Assembly: GCA_910576555.1 (NCBI GenBank)
Contig: CAJTIY010000001.1
Location: forward strand, 793,247-857,246
Reading direction: 5' to 3'
Origin: an uncultured Alistipes sp.
GTDB lineage: Bacteria > Bacteroidota > Bacteroidia > Bacteroidales > Rikenellaceae
Length of the DNA stretch: 64,000 bases
Shown here: positions 1 to 9,153 of the stretch, in pieces
Position numbering within the stretch: position 1 is the first letter of the stretch
Layout of the letters: each line of letters starts with the position of its first letter
Position numbers and translations under genes: made by a program
The notes under the pieces: model-generated
Database searches by the model: none
Told to the model about the DNA's origin: nothing
What the model saw: the letters and a program-made list of their open reading frames with translations, nothing else

Positions 1-1
1 C

Positions 2-244
2 TGCCGCGAAGCAGGACAACCGCCGGCCGAAGTCTTGCGCCAGCTGATCGACCGAGGAACGGTGAGGGCGCGGATCACCCGCGAACAGCTGGATTTCATG
101 GCCCAGCTCAAGGGCATCGCCCGCAACCTGAACCAGCTTACCCGGCTGGCCAATGCTAAAGGTCTGGCGGCTGTCAGGGTACGGCATGCGGCGATCGTCA
201 CGGCTATCGAAAAACTCCTGAAGCAGATATGCGATGGTCGGTAA
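2..244 (+). CDS. Mobilization accessory protein, MobC-like, 5' end missing
   Basis: This is the C-terminal part of a small basic protein whose reading frame is open to the left edge, so the start lies outside the window. The visible part contains a helical stretch with ARNLNQLTRLAN, typical of the C-terminal part of plasmid and ICE MobC-type relaxosome proteins, which help the relaxase bind and melt oriT. Its stop overlaps the start of the relaxase gene by 11 bases, the usual arrangement for mobC-mobA pairs in Bacteroidetes elements. The family assignment rests on the tail of the protein and this neighbour; the N-terminal ribbon-helix-helix part cannot be seen. Confidence 0.7.
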   Translation, partial: CREAGQPPAEVLRQLIDRGTVRARITREQLDFMAQLKGIARNLNQLTRLANAKGLAAVRVRHAAIVTAIEKLLKQICDGR

Positions 245-1310
245 GGTAATATCGGGATCGTCTTTTTCGGGAACGGTAGGCTACGTGATGAAAAAGGAAT
301 CCCGGATATTGGAAGCCGAAGGCATTATGCCTCCGGAAGTGAAGGACATGGCGCAGGACTTCAAAGACCAGACCTTATTGAACCCTCGGCTGAAAAACAC
401 CGTCGGGCATATCTCGCTGTCTTTTTCACCCAAGGACGCTCCGCGGATGACCGATGCCCTGATGACGCAGATCGCAAAGGAGTACATGCAGAAGATGGGC
501 ATCACCGATACGCAGTATCTATTGGTGCGCCATCTCGACCAGCCCCATCCGCACTGCCATCTGGTCTACAACCGGGTCGGGAACAACGGGCAGACCATTT
601 CGGACAAGAACATCAAGATTCGAAACGCCAAGGTCTGCCGGGAGCTGACCGAGAAGTACGGATTGTATCTCGCACCGGGAAAGGACGACGTACGGCGGGA
701 GCAATTGCGCGAACCCGACAAGACCAGATACGAAATCTACGATGCGATCAAAGGCTGTCTGCCCAAGTGCAAAAGTTGGAACGAACTGGAAGGCAAATTA
801 AAGGAACAAGGCATCGGCGTCCGTTACAAGTATTGCGGAAATACCGACCGCAAGCAGGGTGTCCTCTTCTCGAAAAACGGTTTCGAGTTCTCCGGATCGA
901 AGATCGACCGGGCTTTCAGCTATACGAAACTCGACCAGCATTTTACCCACGTGCAGCAACAAACCCAACACCGGGCAACGCTCTTCGGGAACCTCTCGGC
1001 GGCGGCAGGCAATTACCGTTCGGCATTTGCCGGGTTATTCGGCAACACGGGCAGAGGCGGCGGCAGTGCGCGCGAAGAGCCGCCATCGGTAAACCTCGGA
1101 AAGGCAGGCGGGATTCCGCTGCCGCCGCCCGGTTCGCCCGGCGGAGTCTCGGCCGGGCAGTTGCAGCGCAAGCCGGGAGAAAGTCCCGAAGAACATATCG
1201 CACGAATCGCGGCGCTGCTCGATGCTGCGGCCGAAGCGATGGCTATAGCCGCGATGGAACACCGACGCAGGATGGAAGAACAGAAAAGAAGAGCCAAAAT
1301 GAAAATATAA
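234..1310 (+). CDS. Relaxase/mobilization nuclease
   Basis: The 358-residue protein is a MobA/VirD2-type relaxase that would nick oriT and carry the transferred strand. The N-terminal domain has a candidate nucleophile Tyr17 in VGYVMK, a conserved GHISLSF strand (about residues 58-64) and a metal-binding histidine cluster HPHCH (His105, His107, His109) inside the canonical H-x-D-x-PHPH-x-H-x-V-x-NR arrangement. The C-terminal third is a low-complexity Gly/Pro/Ala/Arg region. It overlaps the upstream MobC-like gene and is followed after 10 bases by a membrane coiled-coil gene, so the three probably form one mobilization operon. No coupling protein or type IV secretion genes are visible, so the element is either mobilizable or its transfer genes lie to the left. 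Confidence 0.92.
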   Translation: MVGKVISGSSFSGTVGYVMKKESRILEAEGIMPPEVKDMAQDFKDQTLLNPRLKNTVGHISLSFSPKDAPRMTDALMTQIAKEYMQKMGITDTQYLLVRHLDQPHPHCHLVYNRVGNNGQTISDKNIKIRNAKVCRELTEKYGLYLAPGKDDVRREQLREPDKTRYEIYDAIKGCLPKCKSWNELEGKLKEQGIGVRYKYCGNTDRKQGVLFSKNGFEFSGSKIDRAFSYTKLDQHFTHVQQQTQHRATLFGNLSAAAGNYRSAFAGLFGNTGRGGGSAREEPPSVNLGKAGGIPLPPPGSPGGVSAGQLQRKPGESPEEHIARIAALLDAAAEAMAIAAMEHRRRMEEQKRRAKMKI

Positions 1311-1320
1311 TCGGAAAATC

Positions 1321-2091
1321 ATGAACAACGAAAATAAGATCGACCTCTCGATCGAGATGTACGAAGACCTCAAGGAAACGCTTGTCAAAGCCGTCAAAAA
1401 CGCCAAAGCAGGCGGCACGGGAAACGCGGGTCTGGAGAATGCCCAGATGGAACGGATCGAACGGCTGATAAAGACCGCAGAGCTCTCGCAGGGCCAAGTC
1501 ACACAGTTGCTCGAACTCGTACGCAACCAGATCAAATTGCCCGGGGTGCAAAGCCAGCGGGAACAGGCGATCACAGATAAATACAACAGTCTGCTGAAGC
1601 AACTGGCGGGCAGACTCGGGATGATCAACCACGAGAACCAGCATACGCATACATTGATCGAGCAGGTCGGGCAGGCCGTCGAAGCATTGAAAAGGCTCGG
1701 CGCCCTGCCCGTGCAGGAGCATCGACATACTTATACGCTCGACATCAAATCCTCGAAAACATTTCTGACGATGTTCGCCATGCTGGGATGTATTTTCCTG
1801 CAGATCGCGGTTATCTATCAGATCGCAAGGAGCAACCAACAGTTAGCTGCGAACGACCTGAAATACCGCTACGTGAAAATGCGGGGTGAGATCAAGGAAA
1901 AGGAGCTAATGGAGTTGGAAACGATATTCAGGGATGAGCAGCACACGGCCATACGCGATACTGTCCGAAACCAAGTCGAGTGGTACGAAGAAGCCGTAAG
2001 GCGGCGGGCTGAGCAGCTGGAACAGGCTTCAATTAAAGAACGGAAAGCGTATAAGCTACTTCAAGATGCAGAGCATCTGAGAAAAAAGTAA
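1321..2091 (+). CDS. Mobilization-operon membrane protein with coiled coils, function unknown
   Basis: This 256-residue protein has a helical, charged N-terminal half (residues 1-145) rich in heptad-like Leu/Ile spacing, one transmembrane segment at about residues 148-168 (TFLTMFAMLGCIFLQIAVIY), and a highly charged coiled-coil C-terminal part. I do not recognise a named domain. Genes of this kind often follow relaxases in Bacteroidetes mobile elements. Its position 10 bases after the relaxase suggests a role in transfer, for example tethering the relaxosome to the membrane, but that is inference. The start is the first ATG after the relaxase stop. Confidence 0.75.
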   Translation: MNNENKIDLSIEMYEDLKETLVKAVKNAKAGGTGNAGLENAQMERIERLIKTAELSQGQVTQLLELVRNQIKLPGVQSQREQAITDKYNSLLKQLAGRLGMINHENQHTHTLIEQVGQAVEALKRLGALPVQEHRHTYTLDIKSSKTFLTMFAMLGCIFLQIAVIYQIARSNQQLAANDLKYRYVKMRGEIKEKELMELETIFRDEQHTAIRDTVRNQVEWYEEAVRRRAEQLEQASIKERKAYKLLQDAEHLRKK

Positions 2092-2200
2092 TTATTCTTA
2101 AAATCTCAAATCAGATAAGTATGATTCATAACTGTAAAATACCCAAAATACAGGATTGCATTTTTTTTCGTATCGAAGATACCTAACAAGCAAAAATTTG

Positions 2201-2208
2201 TATATTTG
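2201..2208 (+). promoter_or_regulatory. Promoter -7 box for the B12 operon leader
   Basis: TATATTTG matches the Bacteroidetes -7 consensus TAnnTTTG exactly. It lies just upstream of the cobalamin riboswitch, so transcription would start at about 2213. No convincing -33 TTG was found at the expected 19-21 base spacing. Confidence 0.6.
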
Positions 2209-2212
2209 CCGT

Positions 2213-2410
2213 CGCAAAGGTTTCCGAATCGCCGATTACGCGATGAAGAATGAAAAGGGAATGCAGTGAGAATCTGCGACAATACCCGTTGCTGTGAGTT
2301 CCTGCCCCAAACATGGGGCGCAAAAGGTTTTACAATCTTTGCCACTGGCCGCAAGGCTGGGAAGGCGTAAAACCGGAACAAGTCAGAAGACCTGCCGATG
2401 CATTTATAAG
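2213..2410 (+). promoter_or_regulatory. Cobalamin riboswitch
   Basis: The segment carries the hallmarks of an adenosylcobalamin/cobalamin aptamer. There is a GGGAATGCAGTGAGAATCTGC core at 2257-2277, the ACCCGTTGCTGTGA segment at 2284-2296, and the B12 box with GCCACTG at 2341-2347 followed by GGGAAGGC. It closes with AGTCAGAAGACCTGCC at about 2381-2396. It lies between a -7 promoter box and an intrinsic terminator at 2540-2570, in front of a four-gene B12 uptake operon. Cobalamin binding would therefore lower expression of the transporters. Confidence 0.93.
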
Positions 2411-2539
2411 ATTTGCAACCTGCGGGTGTACGGGTGAAAATCAAAACAGCGATTTCCCCCTGCATCCGGCATTCCGGTCTAATACGAGGCTTCCGACAGC
2501 CCTGCGAAAGGTGTGAATCCGTTTTGAATTTCTGTTGTG

Positions 2540-2570
2540 CCGTATCCCGCAAGGATACGGTTGATTTTTT
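2540..2570 (+). terminator. Intrinsic terminator, expression platform of the riboswitch
   Basis: An 8-bp perfect stem (CCGTATCC at 2540-2547, GGATACGG at 2553-2560) is followed by TTGATTTTTT. It sits 27 bases before the first gene of the B12 operon and about 130 bases after the aptamer, consistent with transcriptional control in which an anti-terminator forms when cobalamin is absent. Confidence 0.8.
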
Positions 2571-2597
2571 ATTTGTCAAACTTAAAATACAACAGGA

Positions 2598-4253
2598 ATG
2601 AAAAAACTATTTACCCATTTGGCAATCGCCCTGTTCGGCGTTGCGATGTGGAGCTGCTCGTATGATGACGACGATCTTTGGAAGAAGGTAGACGACCTGG
2701 ACGATCGAGTAACCAATCTGGAGAATGCCCTCGCTCAAATGAATAAGGATATCATCAGACTTGAGGGACTTATTAATGCAATAGATGTAGGTGATCCCAT
2801 TACGGGTTTTTCCGCAATGGATTCCGGAAAGGGCTGGATCGTAACTTTCGCCAGTGGCAAAATCATCGAGTTATATCACGGAAAAGACGGACAGGACGCA
2901 CAAGCTCCGATAATTACCGTACTGGCAGAAGAGGGAATCTACTATTGGGCGATCACTATCGACGGGAAAACGGATTTCATGTATGCCGACGATGCCAAAA
3001 CCCAGAAAATTCCTGTTACGGGACAGGACGGAACGACACCGGAGATCGGCGTAGACGAAGAAGGTTACTGGACGGTAAACGGCGACCGGGTTCAGTGGAA
3101 GGGGAAGGATCTGCCGGCCACGACCGAAGGATATACCTATCTCTTTACAGACGTTGTGGACAATGGTCGTTACTACACGTTCTACCTTGCCGACGGAACT
3201 ACGATAGATGTTGTGAAGCGATTGAATGCCAGCATTAAGATTGACGCCGAACCGACCGAGCATTTCAAATTCGGACAGAGCCGTATTTTCCAATTTACTA
3301 CCGAGAATGCGGTAGCCCTTGCCGGAGCAGCCACCGGGCCTATGGACTGGACGGTCAGCGCAAGTTTTAAAGACAATGCCGGGCGTCTGCGCATCATAGC
3401 ACCTGCTGCGGATGGATGGGAACTCGAAGGCACAGTAACCGTAGGCGTAGTAGGCAGCGACGGAGCCGTAGTGACTGCCTCGATATATGTCACTTCGAGC
3501 AGCTACGAACTGCGCTACCTCACTTTCGAGGACGAGGACTACAAGGGAACGCAAGGAGTCAATTACTGGTCTTCTCTGATCGATACGCCCCAATACGGCG
3601 GACCGCTGCTCTACCCGTCGTCGGACAATGTTTACAACTGGTACGATCAGGGAAATACGGAAATCGCGCATCGGTTCACCGACGAATGGGGCGATCATAA
3701 GTTTTGGGGCGGCGGCGAGGCCATCTCCAACTATGTGGAACAGGATGTAGACAGCGGCGATTTTCAACATCAACTGGCTATTTATTACAAACATCCCGAA
3801 ACCGGATTCGGAGGACACAACGGTTCCCGGAATTTCTGCGTACATTATGGCTATCGGGACGATTCCGGCTACGGCGGGACGAAGCTTCAGGCCATCTGGT
3901 TCGAGGACGGCGTAGCCCGCGTGGTCGACCACATGTATGTGACCGCCACGACCTATCTGCTCAACTGTGTGGTAAGCGGCAATGGGCTCACCGATCCGGT
4001 CGGACCGGACGGTTTCGTCAGACTGGTGGCGATCGGATTCGACGAAAACGGCGCCGAAATTACCTCCGTACAGCCGACTTTTGAAATCGCCAATTACGAA
4101 CGTACCGTCATCGACTGGCAGAAATGGGATCTTTCCGAACTCGGAAAAGTCAGCCGCATCGAATTCAACGTCACAGGCGACAGCGATAACGGTTATGGGT
4201 TCAGCCAGCCGGCATATTTTGCGTGGGACGATCTGGCGGTAAGGTTCGAATAA
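2598..4253 (+). CDS. Surface lipoprotein with DUF4988 and DUF4465 domains, B12-regulated
   Basis: A 551-residue lipoprotein. The signal peptide ends in a lipobox (AMWSC, Cys20) followed by SYDDDD, an acidic tract like the Bacteroidetes surface-export signal. Residues 25-60 form a short coiled coil, followed by the DUF4988 region with collagen-like GKDGQDA and GQDGTTPE turns. The C-terminal 230 residues resemble DUF4465, with the FCVHYGYRDD and YFAWDDL motifs. It is the first gene after the cobalamin riboswitch and terminator and precedes btuB, so it is probably a cell-surface accessory to B12 capture. Direct cobalamin binding is inference. A strong hairpin separates it from btuB. Confidence 0.82.
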   Translation: MKKLFTHLAIALFGVAMWSCSYDDDDLWKKVDDLDDRVTNLENALAQMNKDIIRLEGLINAIDVGDPITGFSAMDSGKGWIVTFASGKIIELYHGKDGQDAQAPIITVLAEEGIYYWAITIDGKTDFMYADDAKTQKIPVTGQDGTTPEIGVDEEGYWTVNGDRVQWKGKDLPATTEGYTYLFTDVVDNGRYYTFYLADGTTIDVVKRLNASIKIDAEPTEHFKFGQSRIFQFTTENAVALAGAATGPMDWTVSASFKDNAGRLRIIAPAADGWELEGTVTVGVVGSDGAVVTASIYVTSSSYELRYLTFEDEDYKGTQGVNYWSSLIDTPQYGGPLLYPSSDNVYNWYDQGNTEIAHRFTDEWGDHKFWGGGEAISNYVEQDVDSGDFQHQLAIYYKHPETGFGGHNGSRNFCVHYGYRDDSGYGGTKLQAIWFEDGVARVVDHMYVTATTYLLNCVVSGNGLTDPVGPDGFVRLVAIGFDENGAEITSVQPTFEIANYERTVIDWQKWDLSELGKVSRIEFNVTGDSDNGYGFSQPAYFAWDDLAVRFE

Positions 4254-4278
4254 CCGGCCCTCATTTGCGACAACACCC

Positions 4279-4310
4279 GGAGTGCCGGGATAAGAAAATC
4301 CCGGCACTCC
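4279..4310 (+). other. Strong intercistronic hairpin
   Basis: A 13-bp perfect inverted repeat (4279-4291 and 4298-4310) with a 6-base loop, followed by ATTAATTAAC rather than a clean T run. It lies between the lipoprotein stop and the GTG start of btuB. It may act as a partial terminator or as an mRNA stabiliser giving more lipoprotein than transporter. Confidence 0.6.
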
Positions 4311-4335
4311 ATTAATTAACAAGCGCTATCAAGAA

Positions 4336-6393
4336 GTGAAAAGAATATCGGTAATTTTGATACTGTTCCACTTTCTCGCCTGCGGCACTACGAATGCTCA
4401 AGATGCCGAGAATAGACAAATCCCGGATTCGGTCCGGATACTGGCTATCGACGAGGTGACGGTGCTTGGGAGACAGAACAGGGCGGTCGTCCCGGCACAG
4501 ATCCTCTCCGGCGAGAAACTGCAAAGGCTCAACTCACATTCCGTATCGGATGCGTTGCGCTATTTTTCCGGTGTGCAGATAAAGGACTACGGAGGTATCG
4601 GGGGTCTGAAAACCGTCAACATCCGTAGTATGGGCAGCCAACACGTGGGGGTATTCTACGACGGCATACAGATCGGCAATGCCCAGAACGGGACGGTGGA
4701 CCTCGGTAAATTTTCGCTTGACAACATGGAATTGGTATCCGTTTATAACGGCCAGAAAAGCGACATATTCCAGTCCGCACGCGATTTCGCCTCGGCAAGT
4801 GCAGTATATATGGTGACGCGCAGACCTGTTTTCGAGAGCGGACGCAGAAACCGTTTCAATGTAAAACTCAAAGGCGGTTCCTTCGACCTTATCAACGCTT
4901 CCGCCCTTTGGGAGCACCGGATCAGCGAAAACCTTTCGTCGTCGGCCAATATTGAATATCTGAACACTTCCGGCAAATATAAATTTCGCTATCATAAGGA
5001 TGGCGGCTATGACACCACCGAAGTCAGACGCAACGGGGATGTCCGGTTTCTTCGCGCCGAGGCTGCTCTTTTCGGCAAGGTAAAGTGCGGAGAATGGCAG
5101 GCGAAAGGATATTTCTACAATTCCGAGCGAGGCTATCCCGGTGCAGCCGTAAAAAAGGATTACGGGATTTCATTACTGAACGAAGACCGGCAGAAAGACC
5201 GTAATTTTTTCTTTCAAGGTTCCTTAAGGCAAGAGGTGACGGATCTCTACAGCTATAAAATCCAAGCCAAATACGCCAACGACTATATGAATTACGTCAT
5301 GCCGCCCGAAAGTACCGTACAACCGATGGATAATCACTATTGGCAGCAGGAGGTTTATATTACGGCTGCCAATCTGTTCGCTTTCACCCCGTGGTGGACA
5401 GCAAATCTGTCCACAGATTTCCAATGGAACAAACTCGATGCAGACGGCACCGATATGTTCAATGCGCATTTCATCGAACCGAGGCGCTATACGTTGCTGG
5501 GAGCCATAGCCACATCGGTCAACCTCAAACGATTCAGCATGCAGGCAAGCCTGCTTTACACGTATGTACATGACCGGAGCGCTCGGAGGATGGAAACAGC
5601 GCCGGATAAAAACGTATTCTCTCCCACGGTAATCGCATCGTACCGTCCGTTTGAAAAGATCGGCCTTGATATAAGAGCCTTTTATAAAGAGATATTCCGG
5701 ATGCCGACCTTCAACGACCTCTATTACGTGCAATTGGGCAACCGGCTTCTGAAGCCGGAATACGCCACACAATACAATGTGGGAGTTGTCTACTCCAAAC
5801 GATTCGGCAAAGGAGTGCTGTCGACGCTCAATCTTACGGTGGATGCCTATTACAACGAGGTGAAAGACAAGATAATCGCCACCCCGACCTCCAACCAGCT
5901 CGTCTGGACAATGGTTAATCTCGGATATGTGGAGATACGCGGTGTGGATGTGACGTTCAATCCCTGTTTCAATTTAGGCGGCGTGGCATTGGACGCCCGG
6001 TTGAGTTATACCTATCAGAAGGCACAGGACTTCACTGAGGAGAAGGATGAAGGTTGGGAGGAAACCGTTATGGACGGATATGGCGACCAGATACCCTACA
6101 TTCCGTGGCACAGCGGCTCCGTGATTCTTAACGCTTCCTATCGAAAGTGGGATTTTAATTACAGTTTTATCTATACGGGAGAGCGATATATGCTCGGCAA
6201 CAATACTCCGGTCAATTATATCCAGCCGTGGTATACGCACGATATGTCGCTGTCGCGAAATTTCCCATTCAAATACGCTCAGCTTCGTATCACCGCGGAG
6301 GTGAATAACATTTTCAACCAGCAATACGAAGTGGTTAAATGGTATCCCATGCCGGGAACCAATTTCAAGATTATTCTAAGTCTTACATTATGA
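4336..6393 (+). CDS. btuB: TonB-dependent vitamin B12 receptor
   Basis: The 685-residue protein is an outer-membrane TonB-dependent transporter: signal peptide at residues 1-20, a TonB-box-like DEVTVLG near residue 40, a plug domain (SDALRYFSGVQIKDYGG, then NIRSMGSQHVGVFYDGIQIGN), and a large beta-barrel ending in an aromatic C-terminal strand. The start is a GTG, the only start that keeps the signal peptide. It lies in a cobalamin-riboswitch operon and overlaps the downstream BtuG-like gene by four bases (ATGA), which identifies its substrate as cobalamin. BtuB and BtuG form a pedal-bin-like complex in Bacteroides, so tight translational coupling fits. Confidence 0.92.
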   Translation: MKRISVILILFHFLACGTTNAQDAENRQIPDSVRILAIDEVTVLGRQNRAVVPAQILSGEKLQRLNSHSVSDALRYFSGVQIKDYGGIGGLKTVNIRSMGSQHVGVFYDGIQIGNAQNGTVDLGKFSLDNMELVSVYNGQKSDIFQSARDFASASAVYMVTRRPVFESGRRNRFNVKLKGGSFDLINASALWEHRISENLSSSANIEYLNTSGKYKFRYHKDGGYDTTEVRRNGDVRFLRAEAALFGKVKCGEWQAKGYFYNSERGYPGAAVKKDYGISLLNEDRQKDRNFFFQGSLRQEVTDLYSYKIQAKYANDYMNYVMPPESTVQPMDNHYWQQEVYITAANLFAFTPWWTANLSTDFQWNKLDADGTDMFNAHFIEPRRYTLLGAIATSVNLKRFSMQASLLYTYVHDRSARRMETAPDKNVFSPTVIASYRPFEKIGLDIRAFYKEIFRMPTFNDLYYVQLGNRLLKPEYATQYNVGVVYSKRFGKGVLSTLNLTVDAYYNEVKDKIIATPTSNQLVWTMVNLGYVEIRGVDVTFNPCFNLGGVALDARLSYTYQKAQDFTEEKDEGWEETVMDGYGDQIPYIPWHSGSVILNASYRKWDFNYSFIYTGERYMLGNNTPVNYIQPWYTHDMSLSRNFPFKYAQLRITAEVNNIFNQQYEVVKWYPMPGTNFKIILSLTL

Positions 6394-7562
6394 AGGGATT
6401 TTATTTAAAATGGCTTACAGTCTTCATCGGCATTCTCGTCCTTGCGGCTTCCTGCCGCAAGGACGATCCGGTATTACCCTCCGAGCCGACCTTGGTGAAT
6501 CCGTGGGAACAAGTTACTGGCGATATATACGGATTTTTTCTGCTCAACGAAGGCAATATGGGAACGAACCAGGCTTCGCTCGACTATTACGACTATGAGA
6601 CAGGCGTTTACACGCGAAATATTTACGGCGAACGCAACCCTTATGAGGTCAAAGACCTCGGCGACGTGGGAAACGACATTCAAATCTACGGTGACAAACT
6701 CTGGGCGGTTATAAATTGTTCCAACTATGTCGAGGTTATGGATGTCAATACGGTCAAACATATCACCAAAATAGCGATACCCAATTGCCGTTACCTCGCA
6801 TTCAAAGGCAAATACGCCTATGTGAGTGCCTACGCAGGCCCCGTGCAGATAGCCCCAGACGCCCGGATCGGATATGTGGCCAAAATCGATACGGTAAGCC
6901 TCCAGGTCGTCGATGAGTGCATCGTAGGTTATCAGCCCGAAGAGATGGCCATTGTGGGCGATAAACTCTATGTCGCCAATTCCGGCGGTTACCGTGTCCC
7001 GAATTACGACCGTACCGTGTCGGTTATCGACCTGAAAACTTTTACGGAAGAGAAAAAAATAGATGTCGCTATCAACCTTCACCGGATACAGCCGGACAAT
7101 TACGGCAACCTGTATGTTTCTTCCCGCGGAGACTATTATGAAATACCTTCCAAAACATTCATAATCGACACTTCGACTGACGAGGTCACATACGAGTTCG
7201 AGGACCTGCCCAACACGCACATGACCCTGTGTCGGGATTCGCTGTTCCTTTACAGTACCGAATGGAGTTATCTGACAAACGATTGGACGGTATCCTATGC
7301 CATCGTAAACACGCGCACACGGGAGATCGTTACGCGCAACTTTATCAAAGACGGCACCGAAAAGCGTATCCAGACACCTTATGGAATCGCCGTCAACCCA
7401 AACACCGGAGAGTTTCTGGTTACCGATGCCAAAGACTACGTCCGTGCCGGAACCCTGCACTGCTTTGGGCCGGACGGCATACGAAAATGGTCGATAAGCA
7501 CCGGGAACATACCGGCACATATTGTTTTCACACATAAAAAATTGCAACCGCTGGAAGAGTAA
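6390..7562 (+). CDS. btuG: BtuG-like cobalamin-binding beta-propeller lipoprotein
   Basis: The 390-residue product starts at the ATG overlapping the btuB stop. This start gives a clean lipoprotein signal (lipobox LAASC, Cys22) followed by RKDD, a match to the Bacteroidetes surface lipoprotein export signal. The mature part is a YncE/DUF5074-type seven-bladed propeller with repeated blade motifs such as DVGNDIQIYGDKLWAV, YVAKIDT, VIDLKTF and GIAVNPNTGEFLVTDA. Bacteroides BtuG binds B12 very tightly and passes it to BtuB. The family, the btuB overlap and the riboswitch all support the same role here. The start used avoids a 17-residue N-terminal extension that would destroy the signal peptide. 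Confidence 0.92.
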   Translation: MKGFYLKWLTVFIGILVLAASCRKDDPVLPSEPTLVNPWEQVTGDIYGFFLLNEGNMGTNQASLDYYDYETGVYTRNIYGERNPYEVKDLGDVGNDIQIYGDKLWAVINCSNYVEVMDVNTVKHITKIAIPNCRYLAFKGKYAYVSAYAGPVQIAPDARIGYVAKIDTVSLQVVDECIVGYQPEEMAIVGDKLYVANSGGYRVPNYDRTVSVIDLKTFTEEKKIDVAINLHRIQPDNYGNLYVSSRGDYYEIPSKTFIIDTSTDEVTYEFEDLPNTHMTLCRDSLFLYSTEWSYLTNDWTVSYAIVNTRTREIVTRNFIKDGTEKRIQTPYGIAVNPNTGEFLVTDAKDYVRAGTLHCFGPDGIRKWSISTGNIPAHIVFTHKKLQPLEE

Positions 7563-7578
7563 CTTAACACACTTGAAT

Positions 7579-9153
7579 ATGAAAAAAAATTATGAGCGAA
7601 TCGTTTTACTGCTTCTATCGGCGTTGCTTTCGGTTGGATTTCTTGCCGGGTGCAGCGACGCTGATAACGGAGACGACGGTTATCTCCTGAAAAAGGAAGA
7701 CATCTCTGTGAACCGGCCCGACGAGGGATTTAAGGCTCTGGTCAACCAGCCTTTCCGGATCGAAGTGAAAAGCGTTTCGGATGAGGGCGTTTTCTATGAA
7801 TGGTCTCTCGGCGATTCGAAAATAGCCGATTCGAAGAATCTGGAATACACCTTCACTTCGTTGGGAACATTCACCCTTACGCTGCATGCCAGCCAGGGAA
7901 CGACCACCTTCGACTATGATTTCGAGGTCAAAGTAACCACCGATTACGTACTCAAAAAGGAAGATATAACCATCGAAGAACCCGAAGGAGGATTTAGAGC
8001 CAAAGTCGACCAACTGTTTCGGATAGAAGTAACCAGCGTGTCCGACGACGGTGTCTCTTACTTATGGTTCGAGGATGAGGAGCCGATCGCTCAAACCAAG
8101 AATCTTGAGCACATGTTTTCACATGGCGGCGCTATCGGCTTGAAATTAACAGCATCGCAAGGGGATATCTTCTTTGATTATTATTTCACTGTTTTTGTCG
8201 AATATGCTCCTATCGACCCGCCTGCGGAAGGGGCGAATCCCTATATCACCAAAGTCTTCGACTACATGCCGGCAGTCGGACAATTTACCAATACGCTGCC
8301 GCTGTACGAGGAGGGGGATACGCAGGAGACAATGAATCAGAAAGTATTGGACGCCATCGGCAATAATAAACGCGGAATGATCACCCTCGGCGGATTCGGC
8401 GGCTACGTAACGGTCGGTTTCGACCATACAATCCAGAATGTCGAAGGCTTGCGAGACTTCCGGGTTTTAGGCAATGCCTTTTATGCAAATGCCAATCCCA
8501 ATCCGGATGCTCCAGAGGGCGGAAGCTGTGAGCCCGGAGTAATTATGGTGGCCTATGATCCCGACAATCTCGGACCGGACAACGTACAATGGTATGAAAT
8601 ACAGGGCAGCGCCCATGTGGATCCTACCAAGGAACCGTGGTATGAAATGGCGAAGGTCAATGGTAACGATGTAAACATTTACTTCGATTACCGGATAACC
8701 TATTACCGTCCCGACAGCGAACCGACATCGAGAGACGAATGGGATACATATATAAAGTGGGAGGATAATCAGGGAAATTCCGGCTACAAAGTGAAAAATC
8801 AGTACCATTCACAACCGTATTATCCGCTTTGGGCCGGAAATACGCTGTCGTTTACAGGCACATGCCTGCCTCAGAATGCCATTGACGAAAGTGGTTCGGG
8901 AACCTATTTCGTTCTTTACAAATTTCGCTACGGCTATGCGGACAATGAAATCAACAGCTATGACGACTCGTCGATCGATATAAGCTGGGCTGTCGATGCG
9001 AGCGGAAACAGCGTCAACCTGCCGGGAGTCGATTATATAAAAATATACACCGGTGTCAACCAAGAGAACGGTTGGCTTGGGGAATGTTCGACCGAAATAA
9101 TGGGTGTGGAAGACCTGCATTTGCTCAAAGAGGAAATACACACAAGGCGATAA
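7579..9153 (+). CDS. PKD-domain surface lipoprotein, last gene of B12 operon
   Basis: A 524-residue lipoprotein with signal peptide and lipobox (LAGC) followed by SDADNGDDG. The N-terminal part has two tandem PKD-like Ig repeats, each starting LLKKEDI or VLKKEDI and containing FRIEV.SVSD.GV.Y.W; they are clearly duplicated. The C-terminal 320 residues (from about NPYITKVFDYMPAVGQF) form an uncharacterised module rich in Gly, Asp and aromatics, with FGGYVTVGFDHTI. PKD lipoproteins are found in Bacteroides B12 loci and are presumed surface capture factors, as BtuH is. I cannot tell whether this one is a BtuH homologue. The ATG used follows btuG by 16 bases. Confidence 0.8.
   Translation: MKKNYERIVLLLLSALLSVGFLAGCSDADNGDDGYLLKKEDISVNRPDEGFKALVNQPFRIEVKSVSDEGVFYEWSLGDSKIADSKNLEYTFTSLGTFTLTLHASQGTTTFDYDFEVKVTTDYVLKKEDITIEEPEGGFRAKVDQLFRIEVTSVSDDGVSYLWFEDEEPIAQTKNLEHMFSHGGAIGLKLTASQGDIFFDYYFTVFVEYAPIDPPAEGANPYITKVFDYMPAVGQFTNTLPLYEEGDTQETMNQKVLDAIGNNKRGMITLGGFGGYVTVGFDHTIQNVEGLRDFRVLGNAFYANANPNPDAPEGGSCEPGVIMVAYDPDNLGPDNVQWYEIQGSAHVDPTKEPWYEMAKVNGNDVNIYFDYRITYYRPDSEPTSRDEWDTYIKWEDNQGNSGYKVKNQYHSQPYYPLWAGNTLSFTGTCLPQNAIDESGSGTYFVLYKFRYGYADNEINSYDDSSIDISWAVDASGNSVNLPGVDYIKIYTGVNQENGWLGECSTEIMGVEDLHLLKEEIHTRR

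Noticed and set aside
2871..4322. A 483-residue minus-strand frame across the first B12 lipoprotein
   Set aside because: No motifs or signal peptide; the plus-strand gene has a signal peptide, known domains and operon context.
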